A DNA stretch of 64,000 nucleotides from Spirochaetales bacterium (GTDB lineage Bacteria > Spirochaetota > Spirochaetia > Treponematales > Treponemataceae), in contig JAQXNX010000032.1 of assembly GCA_029098225.1 (NCBI GenBank), positions 186,001 to 250,000 of the forward strand, given 5' to 3'. The position numbers were made by a program, and so were the translations under genes. Each line of letters starts with the position of its first letter. Positions within the stretch are counted from its first letter, which is position 1. Shown piece after piece: positions 26,292-36,900 of this stretch. The notes below the pieces were generated by a model. That model was not told the DNA's origin. It saw only the letters and a program-made list of their open reading frames with translations, and searched no databases.

Positions 26292-27323
26292 CTACAAAAG
26301 AATAATTCCGCGCTTTTTGCAATCAGCTTTAATTGCGTCAGTCCATACACTAACCTGAGTTTCTCCAATATGAGCCTTTCGCAAAAGGAACATACAAAGT
26401 CTAGACTGACCAATTCCGCCCCCCAAAGTCTGGGTAAGCTCACCTTTAAGCAATTTAGAATGGAACGGAAGCTTTTCGCGTTTAACGGCATTTCTTTCTA
26501 CAAGCTGCAATTTTAAGCTCTCAGGACTAACTCGAATTCCCATAGAAGAAAGTTCAAATGCAGTATTCAAAACCGGGTTCCAGACAAGAATATCTCCATT
26601 CAGGCCTCTGTGACCGTCGCCGCTTTCTGTAATCCAGTCATCGTAGTCCGGAGCACGACCATCATGAATTGAACCATCCGGCAATTTTCCACCAATTCCA
26701 GTAATAAATACAGCACCATATTCTTTAGCAACTTTATCTTCACGTTCTTTTGGAGAAAGCTTAGGATACTTCTGCTGTAAATCATCAGCATAAAGAATTT
26801 TTATTTCTTTTGGCAGAATAGGCTGCAAAGCAGGATATCTGTCATAAAGGAAAAATTCAGTTCTCTGAATGCAGCGATAAACCTTTTTTACAATTTCGTG
26901 CAGATAATAAACAGTTCTGTCTTTTTCATCAATTGCCATTTCCCAGTCCCACTGATCAACGTAAATTGAATGAATTGCATCAAGAGTTTCATCCGGACGA
27001 AGGGCATTCATATCTGTATAAATTCCAAAACCAGGTTCAAGACCAAGAGAAGTAACTTTTAATCTCTTCCATTTTGCAAGCGATTGAACAATTTCCATTT
27101 TTGAATCATTCAAATCTTTTACAGGAAAGCTTACAGGTCGTTCAACACCATTTAAATCATCATTAATACCGGTTCCGCTTCCAACAAAAAGAGGAGCAGT
27201 AACGCGTGTAAGATTTAACTCAGTAGAAAGTGCAAGCTGAAAAAAATCCTTTATAGAAACAATTGCATGTTCTGTTTCTTTTGTGTTTAAAATTGATTTG
27301 TATTTTGAAGGTAATTTAATCAT
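26292..27323 (-). CDS. asnA: Aspartate--ammonia ligase (asparagine synthetase A)
   Basis: Converts aspartate and ammonia to asparagine using ATP, with AMP as product. The 343 residues match AsnA, a relative of class II aminoacyl-tRNA synthetases: LTRVTAPLFV, DDLNGVERPVSF, VDQWDWE, and GGGIGQSRLCMFLL as motif 3. The ATG at 27323 is chosen over one 48 nt upstream because AAGGA is correctly spaced and family homology starts there. It lies 66 nt downstream of apt in the same direction. Confidence 0.95.
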   Translation of the reverse strand: MIKLPSKYKSILNTKETEHAIVSIKDFFQLALSTELNLTRVTAPLFVGSGTGINDDLNGVERPVSFPVKDLNDSKMEIVQSLAKWKRLKVTSLGLEPGFGIYTDMNALRPDETLDAIHSIYVDQWDWEMAIDEKDRTVYYLHEIVKKVYRCIQRTEFFLYDRYPALQPILPKEIKILYADDLQQKYPKLSPKEREDKVAKEYGAVFITGIGGKLPDGSIHDGRAPDYDDWITESGDGHRGLNGDILVWNPVLNTAFELSSMGIRVSPESLKLQLVERNAVKREKLPFHSKLLKGELTQTLGGGIGQSRLCMFLLRKAHIGETQVSVWTDAIKADCKKRGIILL

Positions 27324-27389
27324 ATTTTTATCCTTAATATTAAATGATTTTGCAGCAAATAAAATCTGCAATTGAGCCGTTTTACAGGC

Positions 27390-27920
27390 TTACTCACCAT
27401 CGTAATTAATTAATGTAGTAACTTTACAAGGCGAGAGAACCTTCTCGTAATTTAATGCGGGAAGACCGATAACGCCAAAGAAATCAGTTACTTCCCCGCC
27501 CCCTTGCTCAATCAGGTTTTTGGCAGCTAAAAGCGTACCACCAGTTGCAATCAAATCATCTATTACAATATATTTTTTACCTTTTGAAACATCTGCTTTA
27601 TGAACCTCTACAGTTGCTGTTCCGTATTCAAGAGAATAACTGCATTCATAAGTGTCGCCAGGAAGTTTTCCCTTCTTGCGAACAAGAACAAGCGGAACAT
27701 TTAAACGTTCTGCCAAAGGAGCAGCAAATATAAAACCACGACTCTCTACAGCGGCAATTGCATCTATTTTTGAATTTTTATAAAGCTCTTCCATTTTTTC
27801 AATACAAAACTTAAAAGCTTCAGGATTCATAAGAATACTTGTAATATCATAAAAAAGAATTCCTGGCTTTGGAAAATCAGGAACACGACGAATAGATTTG
27901 TCCAATTCTGAAAGGGTCAT
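27390..27920 (-). CDS. apt: Adenine phosphoribosyltransferase
   Basis: Salvages adenine to AMP with PRPP. 176 residues, standard Apt length, with AAVESRGFIFAAPLA and the PRPP loop YIVIDDLIATGGTLLAA. A GGAG site precedes the ATG. Probably co-transcribed with asnA. Confidence 0.95.
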   Translation of the reverse strand: MTLSELDKSIRRVPDFPKPGILFYDITSILMNPEAFKFCIEKMEELYKNSKIDAIAAVESRGFIFAAPLAERLNVPLVLVRKKGKLPGDTYECSYSLEYGTATVEVHKADVSKGKKYIVIDDLIATGGTLLAAKNLIEQGGGEVTDFFGVIGLPALNYEKVLSPCKVTTLINYDGE

Positions 27921-28000
27921 AAATAATCTCCAAATATAGTGTATATTTGTTACACGACAGAATATTTTAATACTATCATTTATTTATCGCAAGTAGTAAA

Positions 28001-28101
28001 ATCAAACAATGGCATAAATGCCATTGTTTGATTCACGCATTTTTTTGCTTCGCAAAAAAAGTGCTCAAATAAAACAATGTCGTAAATGCCATTGTTTTAT
28101 T
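28001..28101. repeat. Three consecutive hairpins upstream of the SGNH esterase gene
   Basis: The 356-nt gap 27921-28276 has no gene. It holds a perfect 32-nt palindrome 28001-28032 (ATCAAACAATGGCAT arms), a TTTTTTTGC/GCAAAAAAA hairpin at 28037-28064, and AATAAAACAATG/CATTGTTTTATT at 28068-28101. The first and third share the core CAATG...CATTG and look like diverged copies of one unit. Confidence 0.75.
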
Positions 28102-28116
28102 GATACATTTTTATTA

Positions 28117-28242
28117 TTTCAAAAAGACTTCCGTTACACAAATCTGAAAAGTCATGGGTTACGGGCGGCACCGCTTGGAGCGCAAGCTCGCTAAAACCGT
28201 AAAATGACTTTTCAGATTCGTTTCACTCACGTCTTTTTGAAA
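28117..28242. repeat. Large 126-bp nested inverted repeat with GC-rich loop
   Basis: Outer arms TTTCAAAAAGAC/GTCTTTTTGAAA and inner arms AATCTGAAAAGTCAT/ATGACTTTTCAGATT enclose a GC-rich loop containing GGAGCGCAAGCTC. It ends 34 nt before the esterase ATG. The near-perfect ends resemble a small non-autonomous insertion, but no target duplication was recognised. Confidence 0.65.
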
Positions 28243-28276
28243 AATAAAACGTTATAAAAAAAGTACAGGAGTTTTT

Positions 28277-29962
28277 ATGTCTTTTTCTATTGCGAAAGTT
28301 TTTTCAAATCATTGTGTTTTACAGCGAAATAAAATAATTTCAATTTTTGGTTACTGCGATGAAAATTGCAGGATTTTTGTTGAATTATATGATTCTGACG
28401 GAAAGCTGCTTTCTAAAAACAGTTCAAGTTTTAAATATTCAAATAAAGGCAAAAAATGGATTGTTAAACTTTCTGCGCAAAATGCACAGGATAATTGCCG
28501 GCTTGAAATTTCTTCAGATAAATCGAAGGAAAAAACAATTTTTACAGATATTTCAATTGGAGAAGTCTGGCTTGCAGGTGGTCAGAGTAATATGGAATTT
28601 GAACTACAGAATTGTACAGAAGGTCCTCAGGAGCTTTCTGATTCAGAAGGAATTGACGGTGGTAAAAATGTTCGTTTTTATTACACAAATAAAATCGGCT
28701 GGATGGATGAAAAATTCTTTGAAGCCGAAAATAATACCTGCTGGCAAACCTGGAAAGATGAATCAAAAAAATCGTGGTCGGCAGTAGGATATTTTTTTGC
28801 AAAAAAACTTGCAAAGGATCTTGGCGTAACAGTTGGGTTAATAGGCTGCAACTGGGGAGGAACAAGTGCCAGCAGCTGGATGCGCAAAGAATATCTGGAA
28901 AAAGATGAAGATTTAAAAACCTATATTACGGAGCAGGAAGAAGCCATAAAAGGAAAATCCATTGAACAGCAGTGCGCAGAATTTGATGCATACGAAAAAG
29001 AAAACGACATATGGCAAAAGAAATTTTCAGAAATGTTTGAAAAGGATAAATCACTGACCTGGGAATCAGCAGAAAAAGTTCTTGGAAAATGTCCATGGCC
29101 AGGACCAAAATCATGTAAAAACCCATACCGACCTGCAGGACTCTATGAATGCATGGTTAACAGAATTATTCCATACACACTTAAAGGAGTAATATGGTAT
29201 CAGGGAGAAAGTGACGATTACAAGCCTTATGCCTACAGAAAACTCTTTACAAATTTAATAGAAAACTGGAGAACAGACTGGGACGATGAATTACTTCCAT
29301 TTGTTTATGTTCAGCTTCCGGTTCACAGATATCTTGCAGATAAAGACTTCCGTCACTGGTGTATAATCCGCAAGGCTCAGGAAGAAGTTTCAAAATCTGT
29401 AGCAAATGCTTTTATGACCTGCGCCCTGGATTTGGGTCAGTACAATGATATTCATCCAAAGGCAAAAAAAGTTCTTGCAGAACGTCTGGAACAGAATGCC
29501 CTTGCAAATGTCTATAAAAATGCAAAAGCAGAAGAGGTACTTTCTCCCAGACTTTTTGATTCATACCCTGAAGCTCAAAAAATCACTTTGTCATTCGAAA
29601 ATGCACAAAAAGGATTTATTTATCAGATGGATGAAAAAATTCTTAATGAATACCGGGATATGGAAGCATTGCAAAAAACTCCTCTTTCTGAAGATTTTAC
29701 AGGCTTTGAAGTTGCCGGCGAAGATGAAGTTTTTTACCCGGCAGAATTTGCATTTGGCGGAACTGATTCAAAATTAAATACAATCACTTTGTTCAGTAAA
29801 TCTGTAAAAGAACCTTTATATGCCCGCTATGCCTGGTATAATTACGGACCAGCTCCTTTAAAGGCAAAAAATGGACTACCTGTGCAGCCATTTAATACAC
29901 TTAAAAAAATTAAGCAAGAAGCAACAGAACACGCAGAAGTACAACAGATAATGACTGTTTAA
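28277..29962 (+). CDS. SGNH-hydrolase carbohydrate esterase (sialate O-acetylesterase family)
   Basis: 561 residues without a signal peptide. Family marks: GEVWLAGGQSNMEFEL (serine nucleophile block), IGCNWGGTSASSW, GVIWYQGESD and the C-terminal DIHP, which gives the catalytic Asp/His. The family (SASA domain) includes sialate 9-O-acetylesterases and acetyl-xylan esterases. Given the surrounding arabinan/xylan-type enzymes, deacetylation of plant oligosaccharides in the cytoplasm is the more likely role; this is inference. An AGGAG site precedes the ATG. Confidence 0.87.
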   Translation: MSFSIAKVFSNHCVLQRNKIISIFGYCDENCRIFVELYDSDGKLLSKNSSSFKYSNKGKKWIVKLSAQNAQDNCRLEISSDKSKEKTIFTDISIGEVWLAGGQSNMEFELQNCTEGPQELSDSEGIDGGKNVRFYYTNKIGWMDEKFFEAENNTCWQTWKDESKKSWSAVGYFFAKKLAKDLGVTVGLIGCNWGGTSASSWMRKEYLEKDEDLKTYITEQEEAIKGKSIEQQCAEFDAYEKENDIWQKKFSEMFEKDKSLTWESAEKVLGKCPWPGPKSCKNPYRPAGLYECMVNRIIPYTLKGVIWYQGESDDYKPYAYRKLFTNLIENWRTDWDDELLPFVYVQLPVHRYLADKDFRHWCIIRKAQEEVSKSVANAFMTCALDLGQYNDIHPKAKKVLAERLEQNALANVYKNAKAEEVLSPRLFDSYPEAQKITLSFENAQKGFIYQMDEKILNEYRDMEALQKTPLSEDFTGFEVAGEDEVFYPAEFAFGGTDSKLNTITLFSKSVKEPLYARYAWYNYGPAPLKAKNGLPVQPFNTLKKIKQEATEHAEVQQIMTV

Positions 29963-30061
29963 TTTTCGCGCAAATTCTTTGCATAGCATAATTTTGCATT
30001 TTTTTTGAATTTTTTTCATTTTTTATTTCCTTTTTTTTATACTTTTTGCGTTTATATATAT

Positions 30062-31120
30062 ATGAAAAAGATTCAAAAATTATTTTTATCTCTGCTCGTT
30101 TTGATTTTTATTGCATTAATCAGCAGCTGCAATTCAGAAATTCTTCTGAACACGCAAAAAGAATATACGCTTGTATGCTGGAATCTGCAGACTTTTTTTG
30201 ACGGAAATATTGACGGCTGCGAATATACTGAATTCAAAAAAAGCGAAAAATGGGATGAAGGAAAATATAAAATAAGGTTGAACCGCCTCTGCGAATCCAT
30301 AAAAAAACTAAATGCAGATATTTTTGTTTTTGAAGAAATTGAAAATGAAAAAATCATCTTTGATATTTCAAATATGCTATGCGGATCTTCCTGGAAAAAT
30401 AGTGAACGCTGGAATTATGCATGCTTTGCTAAAGAAAATGGAAGTTCAATAGGCTGCGCAATTATATCTAGAATTCCAATAAAAGAAGTTAAAACTCATT
30501 CTCTGGATATAAGAACACAAAAAGCAGCACAGCCTTCCATGCGTCCAGTTATGTGCGTAAATCTTTCTGCGGGGAAAAAAGAATTTTGCATTATAGTTAA
30601 TCACTGGAAATCTAAATCAGACGGAGCAGAAAAATCAGAAATCTGGCGTGACTGGCAGGAAGCCTTATGCGAAAGAATTATTCCGCAGGATTTTCCGGTT
30701 TTAATTTGCGGAGACTTTAATCGTGACGCACAGGAATTTATTCATTTCTTTAATGAAGGAAAATTCAACGAAAATCAAAATTCTGCAAACACCATTTTTC
30801 GCGGATTTAGCGAAAAATCAAAAGCTGCAATTAATTCTACCAGCCTGCCTTGCTTTACTCCAGAAGAAAAAATTCTTTATTCTCCCTGGTATGATGAAAA
30901 CGGAGATTTTTCTACCGCAACTGGCAGTTACTATTACAAAGAAAAATGGGAAAGAATTGACCACATATTCACAAATGATCAAATACTTATTCTTTCATTT
31001 TCTCCATGTGCTGAAAGCCCATGGCTTAATGAATATGGAGAACCTGACAGTTATAAAATTTATAACGGCAGAGGGTACTCCGACCATCTGCCGCTAAAAT
31101 GTACATTCCAGATTTTATAA
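30062..31120 (+). CDS. Endonuclease/exonuclease/phosphatase (EEP) family lipoprotein
   Basis: 352 residues. The ATG at 30062 is chosen because it opens a lipoprotein signal (KKIQKLFLSLLVLIF...ISSC, lipid on the Cys). The mature part has the EEP fold: LVCWNLQTFFDG, FEEIENE (metal Glu), VNHWKS, ICGDFNRDA and YSDHLPLKC at the end, the catalytic His. Members cut DNA or RNA or remove phosphates. An exported, membrane-anchored form suggests nutrient scavenging from nucleic acid or phosphoesters. No convincing ribosome site. Confidence 0.85.
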   Translation: MKKIQKLFLSLLVLIFIALISSCNSEILLNTQKEYTLVCWNLQTFFDGNIDGCEYTEFKKSEKWDEGKYKIRLNRLCESIKKLNADIFVFEEIENEKIIFDISNMLCGSSWKNSERWNYACFAKENGSSIGCAIISRIPIKEVKTHSLDIRTQKAAQPSMRPVMCVNLSAGKKEFCIIVNHWKSKSDGAEKSEIWRDWQEALCERIIPQDFPVLICGDFNRDAQEFIHFFNEGKFNENQNSANTIFRGFSEKSKAAINSTSLPCFTPEEKILYSPWYDENGDFSTATGSYYYKEKWERIDHIFTNDQILILSFSPCAESPWLNEYGEPDSYKIYNGRGYSDHLPLKCTFQIL

Positions 31121-31217
31121 ACAGGAATAAAAACTACAGCATGGCTACGCGCGGTAATTGAGATTATGAATGGAACCTGACTGCTCATATGCTCATATAT
31201 CCGCGCCAAAAGAATTT

Positions 31218-32543
31218 CTATTTTTCAATCAATTCAAAATTGGCACCAAGCTTATTCATTTCTTCAAAAAAGTTTGGAAATGTTACACTGCACCACTGAG
31301 CATCGCTGACTGTAAGTTTTTCGCCTTCTTTAAGAGCAAGTCCAAGACAGGAAAGTGCCATTACAATTCTGTGATCTTTATACGACTCCACTGCCCCGCC
31401 GCAAAGATTTTTTCCACCGTTTCCATTTACAACAAGAATATCGCCTTCATCCCGTATATCTGCGCCTAACTTTGAAAGTTCACTTTCCATAGCTTTAATT
31501 CTATCTGTTTCTTTTTTACGGCAAATATCAATGTCTGTAAAAATTGTTTTTCCTTCAATAAAGCAGGCAGCAACAGCCAGAGCACAAATAGCATCTGGAA
31601 AACCCGACATATTAATTTTTAAAACACCATCAGTAAGGTTTTTTGTAGAAAGTACTTTTCCACCCTGCACTATAAGCTGATTTTTCTGCTTATCCCATTC
31701 AATATCTGCACCAACAGACTTAAGTACATCTACTATTTTATCATCTCCCTGGCTTCCTGAACTGTCAATATTATCAATAATAATGTGACTGTTTGTAATA
31801 AGAGCAGCAACCAGAGGAAAAGCAACACCCTCCCAGTCAGAAGGAACTGCTCTGTCAAATCCCTGAATATTAAGCGGGCCCTTTACAGAAATTGATTTAA
31901 AATCATCAGAAACAGAAACCTGCGCACCAACACTTTCTAGCCACATTTTTGTCATAGTAAGATAAGGAGTTTCTTTTGGATTTGTAAGTGAAAGTTTTAA
32001 TTCTCCGTCTAACCTTGTTGCAGCCATCATAAATCCGCTTATATATTGCGAAAGTTCTCCCCCTGTAACAAGTTTTTTATTAACATCAATAGGTCCTTCA
32101 AAACTAAAAGGAGGTGTAGAATCGTTATTCAAACAACTGGCTTTTGCTCCAAGCTGATTCAAAGAATCAATTAAATGATTCACAGGACGGCGGCAAATAG
32201 ATTCATCGCCGGTAAAAGTACATTTCCCTTTTAAGGTAGATAAAACCGGACTAAGAAAATACATTAACGAACCGGAATTTCCAACATCTATCTGTTTTTC
32301 TGGAAGATGAAGATTTTTTCCTGCGCCATTAACTGTCCAGACATTTTCCTGCATAGTAACTTTTCCGCCTATCTGATCTACTGCTTTTGCGGTAGAAAGG
32401 CAGTCATTGCTTGGTAAAGGATTAGAAATATGTGAAACTCCTTCTGCCATAGAAGCAAGAATAAGTGCTCTGATTGTATGGCTCTTTGAGCCAGGAACAG
32501 TTATATGACCAGATAAAACATTTTTTTTAGCAACTGCTTTCAT
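31218..32543 (-). CDS. aroA: 3-phosphoshikimate 1-carboxyvinyltransferase (EPSP synthase)
   Basis: Joins shikimate-3-phosphate and PEP in aromatic amino-acid synthesis. 441 residues with GSKSHTIRALILASMA (S3P/PEP site), DVGNSGSLMYFL (the LxNAGTxxR region, here N-S-G-S) and YKDHRIVMALSCLGLA. The departures from the usual AGT motif (G-S instead of G-T-A) are typical of divergent class enzymes. The start follows a TATTAT box by 9 nt with no ribosome site, another possibly near-leaderless case. Confidence 0.93.
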   Translation of the reverse strand: MKAVAKKNVLSGHITVPGSKSHTIRALILASMAEGVSHISNPLPSNDCLSTAKAVDQIGGKVTMQENVWTVNGAGKNLHLPEKQIDVGNSGSLMYFLSPVLSTLKGKCTFTGDESICRRPVNHLIDSLNQLGAKASCLNNDSTPPFSFEGPIDVNKKLVTGGELSQYISGFMMAATRLDGELKLSLTNPKETPYLTMTKMWLESVGAQVSVSDDFKSISVKGPLNIQGFDRAVPSDWEGVAFPLVAALITNSHIIIDNIDSSGSQGDDKIVDVLKSVGADIEWDKQKNQLIVQGGKVLSTKNLTDGVLKINMSGFPDAICALAVAACFIEGKTIFTDIDICRKKETDRIKAMESELSKLGADIRDEGDILVVNGNGGKNLCGGAVESYKDHRIVMALSCLGLALKEGEKLTVSDAQWCSVTFPNFFEEMNKLGANFELIEK

Positions 32544-32651
32544 AGTAAAGTGATAATAGCAAAAAAAAGCGCGGGTTTCTAGTGAACCGTAATTCTCTAA
32601 AAACCCACGTTTAAAAAAGCTGCTAAATCTTTTTCCTATTTTGTAAAATTA

Positions 32652-33623
32652 TTATCGTTCCATTCCGTCCATTGTAATAATTCCACCCTTGTCATCAAAT
32701 TTTAATTCGCGAAATTTTACATTACGCTTCTGGTTAATACCGTTTGAACGTTCACAGTCGTGATAGAACAGATACCATTTTCCATTATACTCAATAATAG
32801 AATGGTGTGTTGTCCAACCCAATACAGGAGTAAGAATTTTTCCTCCATAAGTATAAGGTCCGTAAACATTCTTACTTGTTGAATAACACAAGAAGTGTGT
32901 AGTTCCTGTTGAATATGTAAAATAATATGTATCGCCTTTTTTGAACAACCATGGATCTTCAAAATATCTGCGGTCTTCATCTCCACCTGTCAATGGATTT
33001 CCTTTTTCATCAAGAATAACAAGATCGCGGAATTCTTCTGCCATTTCTGTAAGATTGTCTTTCATTAAAGCAATTTTTGGAGTACATGCAGGTTCATTTC
33101 CTTTAGGTTCTTTGTTATCTGCACTCCATTTATTGTTTCTGTACTGATCAAGCTGTCCGCCCCAGAGTCCACCAGCAGTAAGATAATATTTTCCGTCTGT
33201 ATCCGGGAAAATACAAGGATCTATAGAATAACTTCCTTTAATATAATCAGGCTCTGCTTTAAATGGACCTTCCGGTTTATCACCTTTTGCAACTCCAATT
33301 CGGAACATTCCTGTTTTATCGCGTGCAGGGAAGAAGAAGTAATATTTGCCGTCTTTTTCTGCACAATCTGGAGCCCAAAGCTGTTTACTTGCCCATGGAA
33401 CATCCTTTAATGTTAAAACACAACCACAGTCACGTGGCAAGGTATTGTCATCAGCCATTTCATACACATGATAATCAATCATGTCATACTGATCTCCGTT
33501 GTCATTATTTTCCACATCTTTATCTTCGTCATGAGAAGGATAAATATATATTTTCCCATTAAAAACATGAGCTGATGGATCTGCTGTATACAAATCCATA
33601 ACAAGTGGTTTCTTCTGAATCAT
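32652..33623 (-). CDS. GH43-family glycoside hydrolase
   Basis: 323 residues of the five-bladed GH43 propeller, no signal peptide. The three catalytic acids are placed as D in YTADPSAHVF (base), D in SYSIDPCIFP (pKa modulator) and a later Glu, probably in RYFEDPWLF. Likely beta-xylosidase or alpha-L-arabinofuranosidase acting on imported oligosaccharides, in keeping with GH127 and the esterase nearby. GGGAG site upstream of the ATG. Confidence 0.87.
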   Translation of the reverse strand: MIQKKPLVMDLYTADPSAHVFNGKIYIYPSHDEDKDVENNDNGDQYDMIDYHVYEMADDNTLPRDCGCVLTLKDVPWASKQLWAPDCAEKDGKYYFFFPARDKTGMFRIGVAKGDKPEGPFKAEPDYIKGSYSIDPCIFPDTDGKYYLTAGGLWGGQLDQYRNNKWSADNKEPKGNEPACTPKIALMKDNLTEMAEEFRDLVILDEKGNPLTGGDEDRRYFEDPWLFKKGDTYYFTYSTGTTHFLCYSTSKNVYGPYTYGGKILTPVLGWTTHHSIIEYNGKWYLFYHDCERSNGINQKRNVKFRELKFDDKGGIITMDGMER

Positions 33624-33694
33624 TTTTGTCTCCCTATTGTTAATTCCTGTTATTCTTATTTTCTATAGCTGCTTCTATAAAAAAAAGAACCGCC

Positions 33695-33712
33695 CTCCGC
33701 CAAAAGGCGGAG
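33695..33712 (-). terminator. Hairpin with T-run on the minus strand, upstream of GH43
   Basis: CTCCGCC/GGCGGAG with an AAAA loop on plus; on minus it is followed after a few bases by TTCTTTTTTTT. It lies in the gap 33624-33946 ahead of the GH43 gene, so it could be a leader attenuator or a remnant. Confidence 0.4.
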
Positions 33713-33734
33713 TTGCAGTTACAGGAGGTATTAT

Positions 33735-33797
33735 ATGAAAAAACAAAGTTTAAAAAAACACCTGACTTTGCATTTCATATCTGTATTCTATATTTAA
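33735..33797 (+). CDS. Possible 20-residue small protein
   Basis: ATG at 33735 has an ideal ACAGGAGGT site 7 nt upstream and opens MKKQSLKKHLTLHFISVFYI before TAA: a lysine-rich start and hydrophobic end. It lies in the otherwise gene-free 33624-33946 gap. An imperfect inverted repeat (ATGAATTTTC/GAAAATTCAT) follows the stop. It may be a leader peptide, a small membrane peptide, or the remnant of a longer gene. Confidence 0.3.
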   Translation: MKKQSLKKHLTLHFISVFYI

Positions 33798-33946
33798 CGC
33801 ATGAATTTTCAATCAGAGTTTTATCTTATTAATAAAAAAAAAATTTGAAAATTCATACGTTATGACGGATAATTTTTATTATAGAATTTAAAAAGAATTA
33901 CAAAAAGTCATATTTTAGATCTTTCTGTTTAGATAGGATATAAATT

Positions 33947-36900
33947 ATGAAAAAATTTTTATTTTCTTTTTTATTGCTTGCTTCTTGCTTTTTTTGCTAT
34001 GCGCAATATGATTTTTTTGGGAATTATGTTTACCAGTCATGGAATTCCTTTGGAGAGCTTTCGGGCACGACCTCTACAGATATTTTCCAAACTTCAGACG
34101 GCTATATTAACATTGGAACTTATGAAGGGCTTGTCAAATTCGACGGAGTTGAATTTTCGACCATTAACAAATCTACCCGCGGCGATGTAGATTTTATCTC
34201 TGTTCGTGTAATCTTCCAGGATTCAAGAGGAAATGTATGGATTGGAACAAACGATGAAGGACTGCACAAAATTTCTCCACAGGGAAATAAATCTTATACA
34301 ACTGATAATGGCCTTCCTAACAATTCAGTAAGAGCTCTCGTAGAAGATAAAAAAGGTAACATATGGATAGGTACTGCCGGTGGAGTTGCCTATCTTACAT
34401 ATGACGGGAAAATAATTACACCTCAATTCCAGGCCGGTACAATTGCTAATGGAATTATTGCATCTTCGCTTTATTGCGATACAGTAGGAAAAATCTGGCT
34501 TACGACCTCAAACGAAAGAGGATTGTTTTTATATACAGACGGACTTTTTAAACAGCGCCCTGAACTTGAACCATTTGGAATGTATTTTGCTACTTCGATT
34601 TTTCAGGATTTGACGGGAACTTATTGGATTGGACTTGGCGATAATGGAATTATAACAATAAAAAATGGTGTTCTTAAGCATTTAAAAACTGACACATTAC
34701 TTGATTATTCACCAACCTGCACTATTTATCAGGAACCGAACGGAACAATGTGGTTCGGAACAGAAAATGGCCTCGTAGCTTACTATAATGGAAAGTTTAT
34801 AGAATACAATGGTCCTAATAAAGACGCCCTTATAAACATAAATAAAATTATAAGAGACCGTGAAGGAAATATCTGGTTTGCAACAGACAGAAATGGCGTT
34901 GGAAAAATGTCTCACGGAAAATTCCGCATGGACAGACTTAATACAACAGTAAATGCAATTGCAGAAGATTCTCAGGGATTAATCTGGGCAGCAACAGACA
35001 AAGGTGTTATCTGTTATAAAAATGATGAACAGATTGAAAACAAACTTACAGAATATACAAAGGATATAAGAATCCGTCATGTAGAAGCAACTTCGGATGG
35101 AGGAATTCTTGTAAGCTGTTATACAAAACCTGCCCAGCTGTACTATGACGGGAAAACAATAAAAAGCTGGACTACCGATGATTCTCTTGCAGGAAATAAA
35201 GTAAGAGTCGCAATTGAAACAGCAAAAAATGAATATTATGTAGGAACAACAACAGGACTCTCAATTATTCATGCTGATGGAACTATAAAAACTTTTAAAC
35301 AGCTTAATGGCTTAGAAACAGAATACGTAATGTGTATTTACAAAGACACAGACGGAATAATTTGGGTTGGAACAGATGGAGGCGGAATTTATCTTTTTAA
35401 GGATGAAAAAATTTATTCAAAAATAACATCTGCTGACGGGCTTGCAGGAAACGTAATTTTTAAAATTTCTCAAGACAAAACCGGCGCTTACTGGATTTGT
35501 ACAGGAAACGGAATTACACGCTGTACAGCACTGGATAATTTTACAAAAAAGCCTTCCTCTTATCAGATTATAAATTCAGAAAACGGAATTGGAACAACAT
35601 CAGTATTCCAGATAATTTTTGACACAGAAGGAAATTTATGGCTTACAAGCAATCATGGAATTGCTTCCATTTCTGAATCGGAATTAATGAATGTCTTTTT
35701 AAAGAAGCAGAAAACTGTTTATGCAAAATATTACAGTAAAAATGACGGATTAAATTCAGATGGTCCTACATCAACCTCTTTATCCCTGTTAGACAGGCAT
35801 GGAAGAATCTGGTTTACAATGATAGATGGAATTGCAGTTTATGATCCTCAAAAGGTACATAAATCTTCCACTACACCTTTAGTTCTTATTGAATCTGTAA
35901 CTATAGATAATGTTGAATACAAAAATCTTGGAAATATTTTTACCTTAAAGCCTGGAACAAAACGTGTAGATATAAAATATACAGGAATCAGTTTTGATGC
36001 TCCGGAAAGAATTTTATTCTCTCACAAGCTTACCGGTTTTGATGACGACTATTCAGAACCGGCTTTGGGCAGAGTTGTTTCTTACACAAACCTTACTCCA
36101 GGAAAACATTCTTTTCTTGTTAATGCAACGAATGGAAGCGGAATTAAATCGGAAGATGACGAGATGGTTTTCTTCTATCAAGCACCACATATTTATCAAC
36201 GGCCAGTCTTCTGGATTATAATTGTTTCTATTGGTTTTGTAATTCTCTTTATAGTCATATACAGCCGGGAACGAAGAATTAAAAAAGAAAATTTACGGCT
36301 TGAAGCTCTTGTTCAGGTACGAACAATAGATCTTGAAATTGAGAAAGATAAATCAGATCACCTTTTGCGTTCAATACTTCCAAATAAAATCGCAGACCGA
36401 CTTAAAGAAACCGGTGTAAAATCTTTTGGTGAAAATTTTGAATGCGCTTCAATTCTTTTTTCTGACATAGTCGGCTTTACAAATATTTCCAGCGGATATT
36501 CGGCAGAAGAAATAGTAGATGCTCTAAACTCGCTTTTTTCTTTGTTTGATGAACGTGCATCAGAAATGGGCGTAGAAAAAATAAAGACAATTGGAGACGC
36601 CTACATGGCAGCCTGCGGAATTCCAGAACCTAATGAAAATCATGCAAAAATTCTTCTTGAATTTGCAAAAGGAATGTATGAGGATTTGGAAAATTATAAT
36701 AAAAATGCTAAAATAAAATTTCAGATTCGAATAGGCTTAAACAGCGGACCTGTTACAGCAGGAATTATTGGTACAACTAAATTTATTTACGATGTATGGG
36801 GAAACACCGTAAATGTTGCAAACAGGATGGAATCTGTATGTACTCCAGGCGAAATAAGAGTCACAGAAACTTTTAAAGAACTCATTAATAAATCTGGAAT

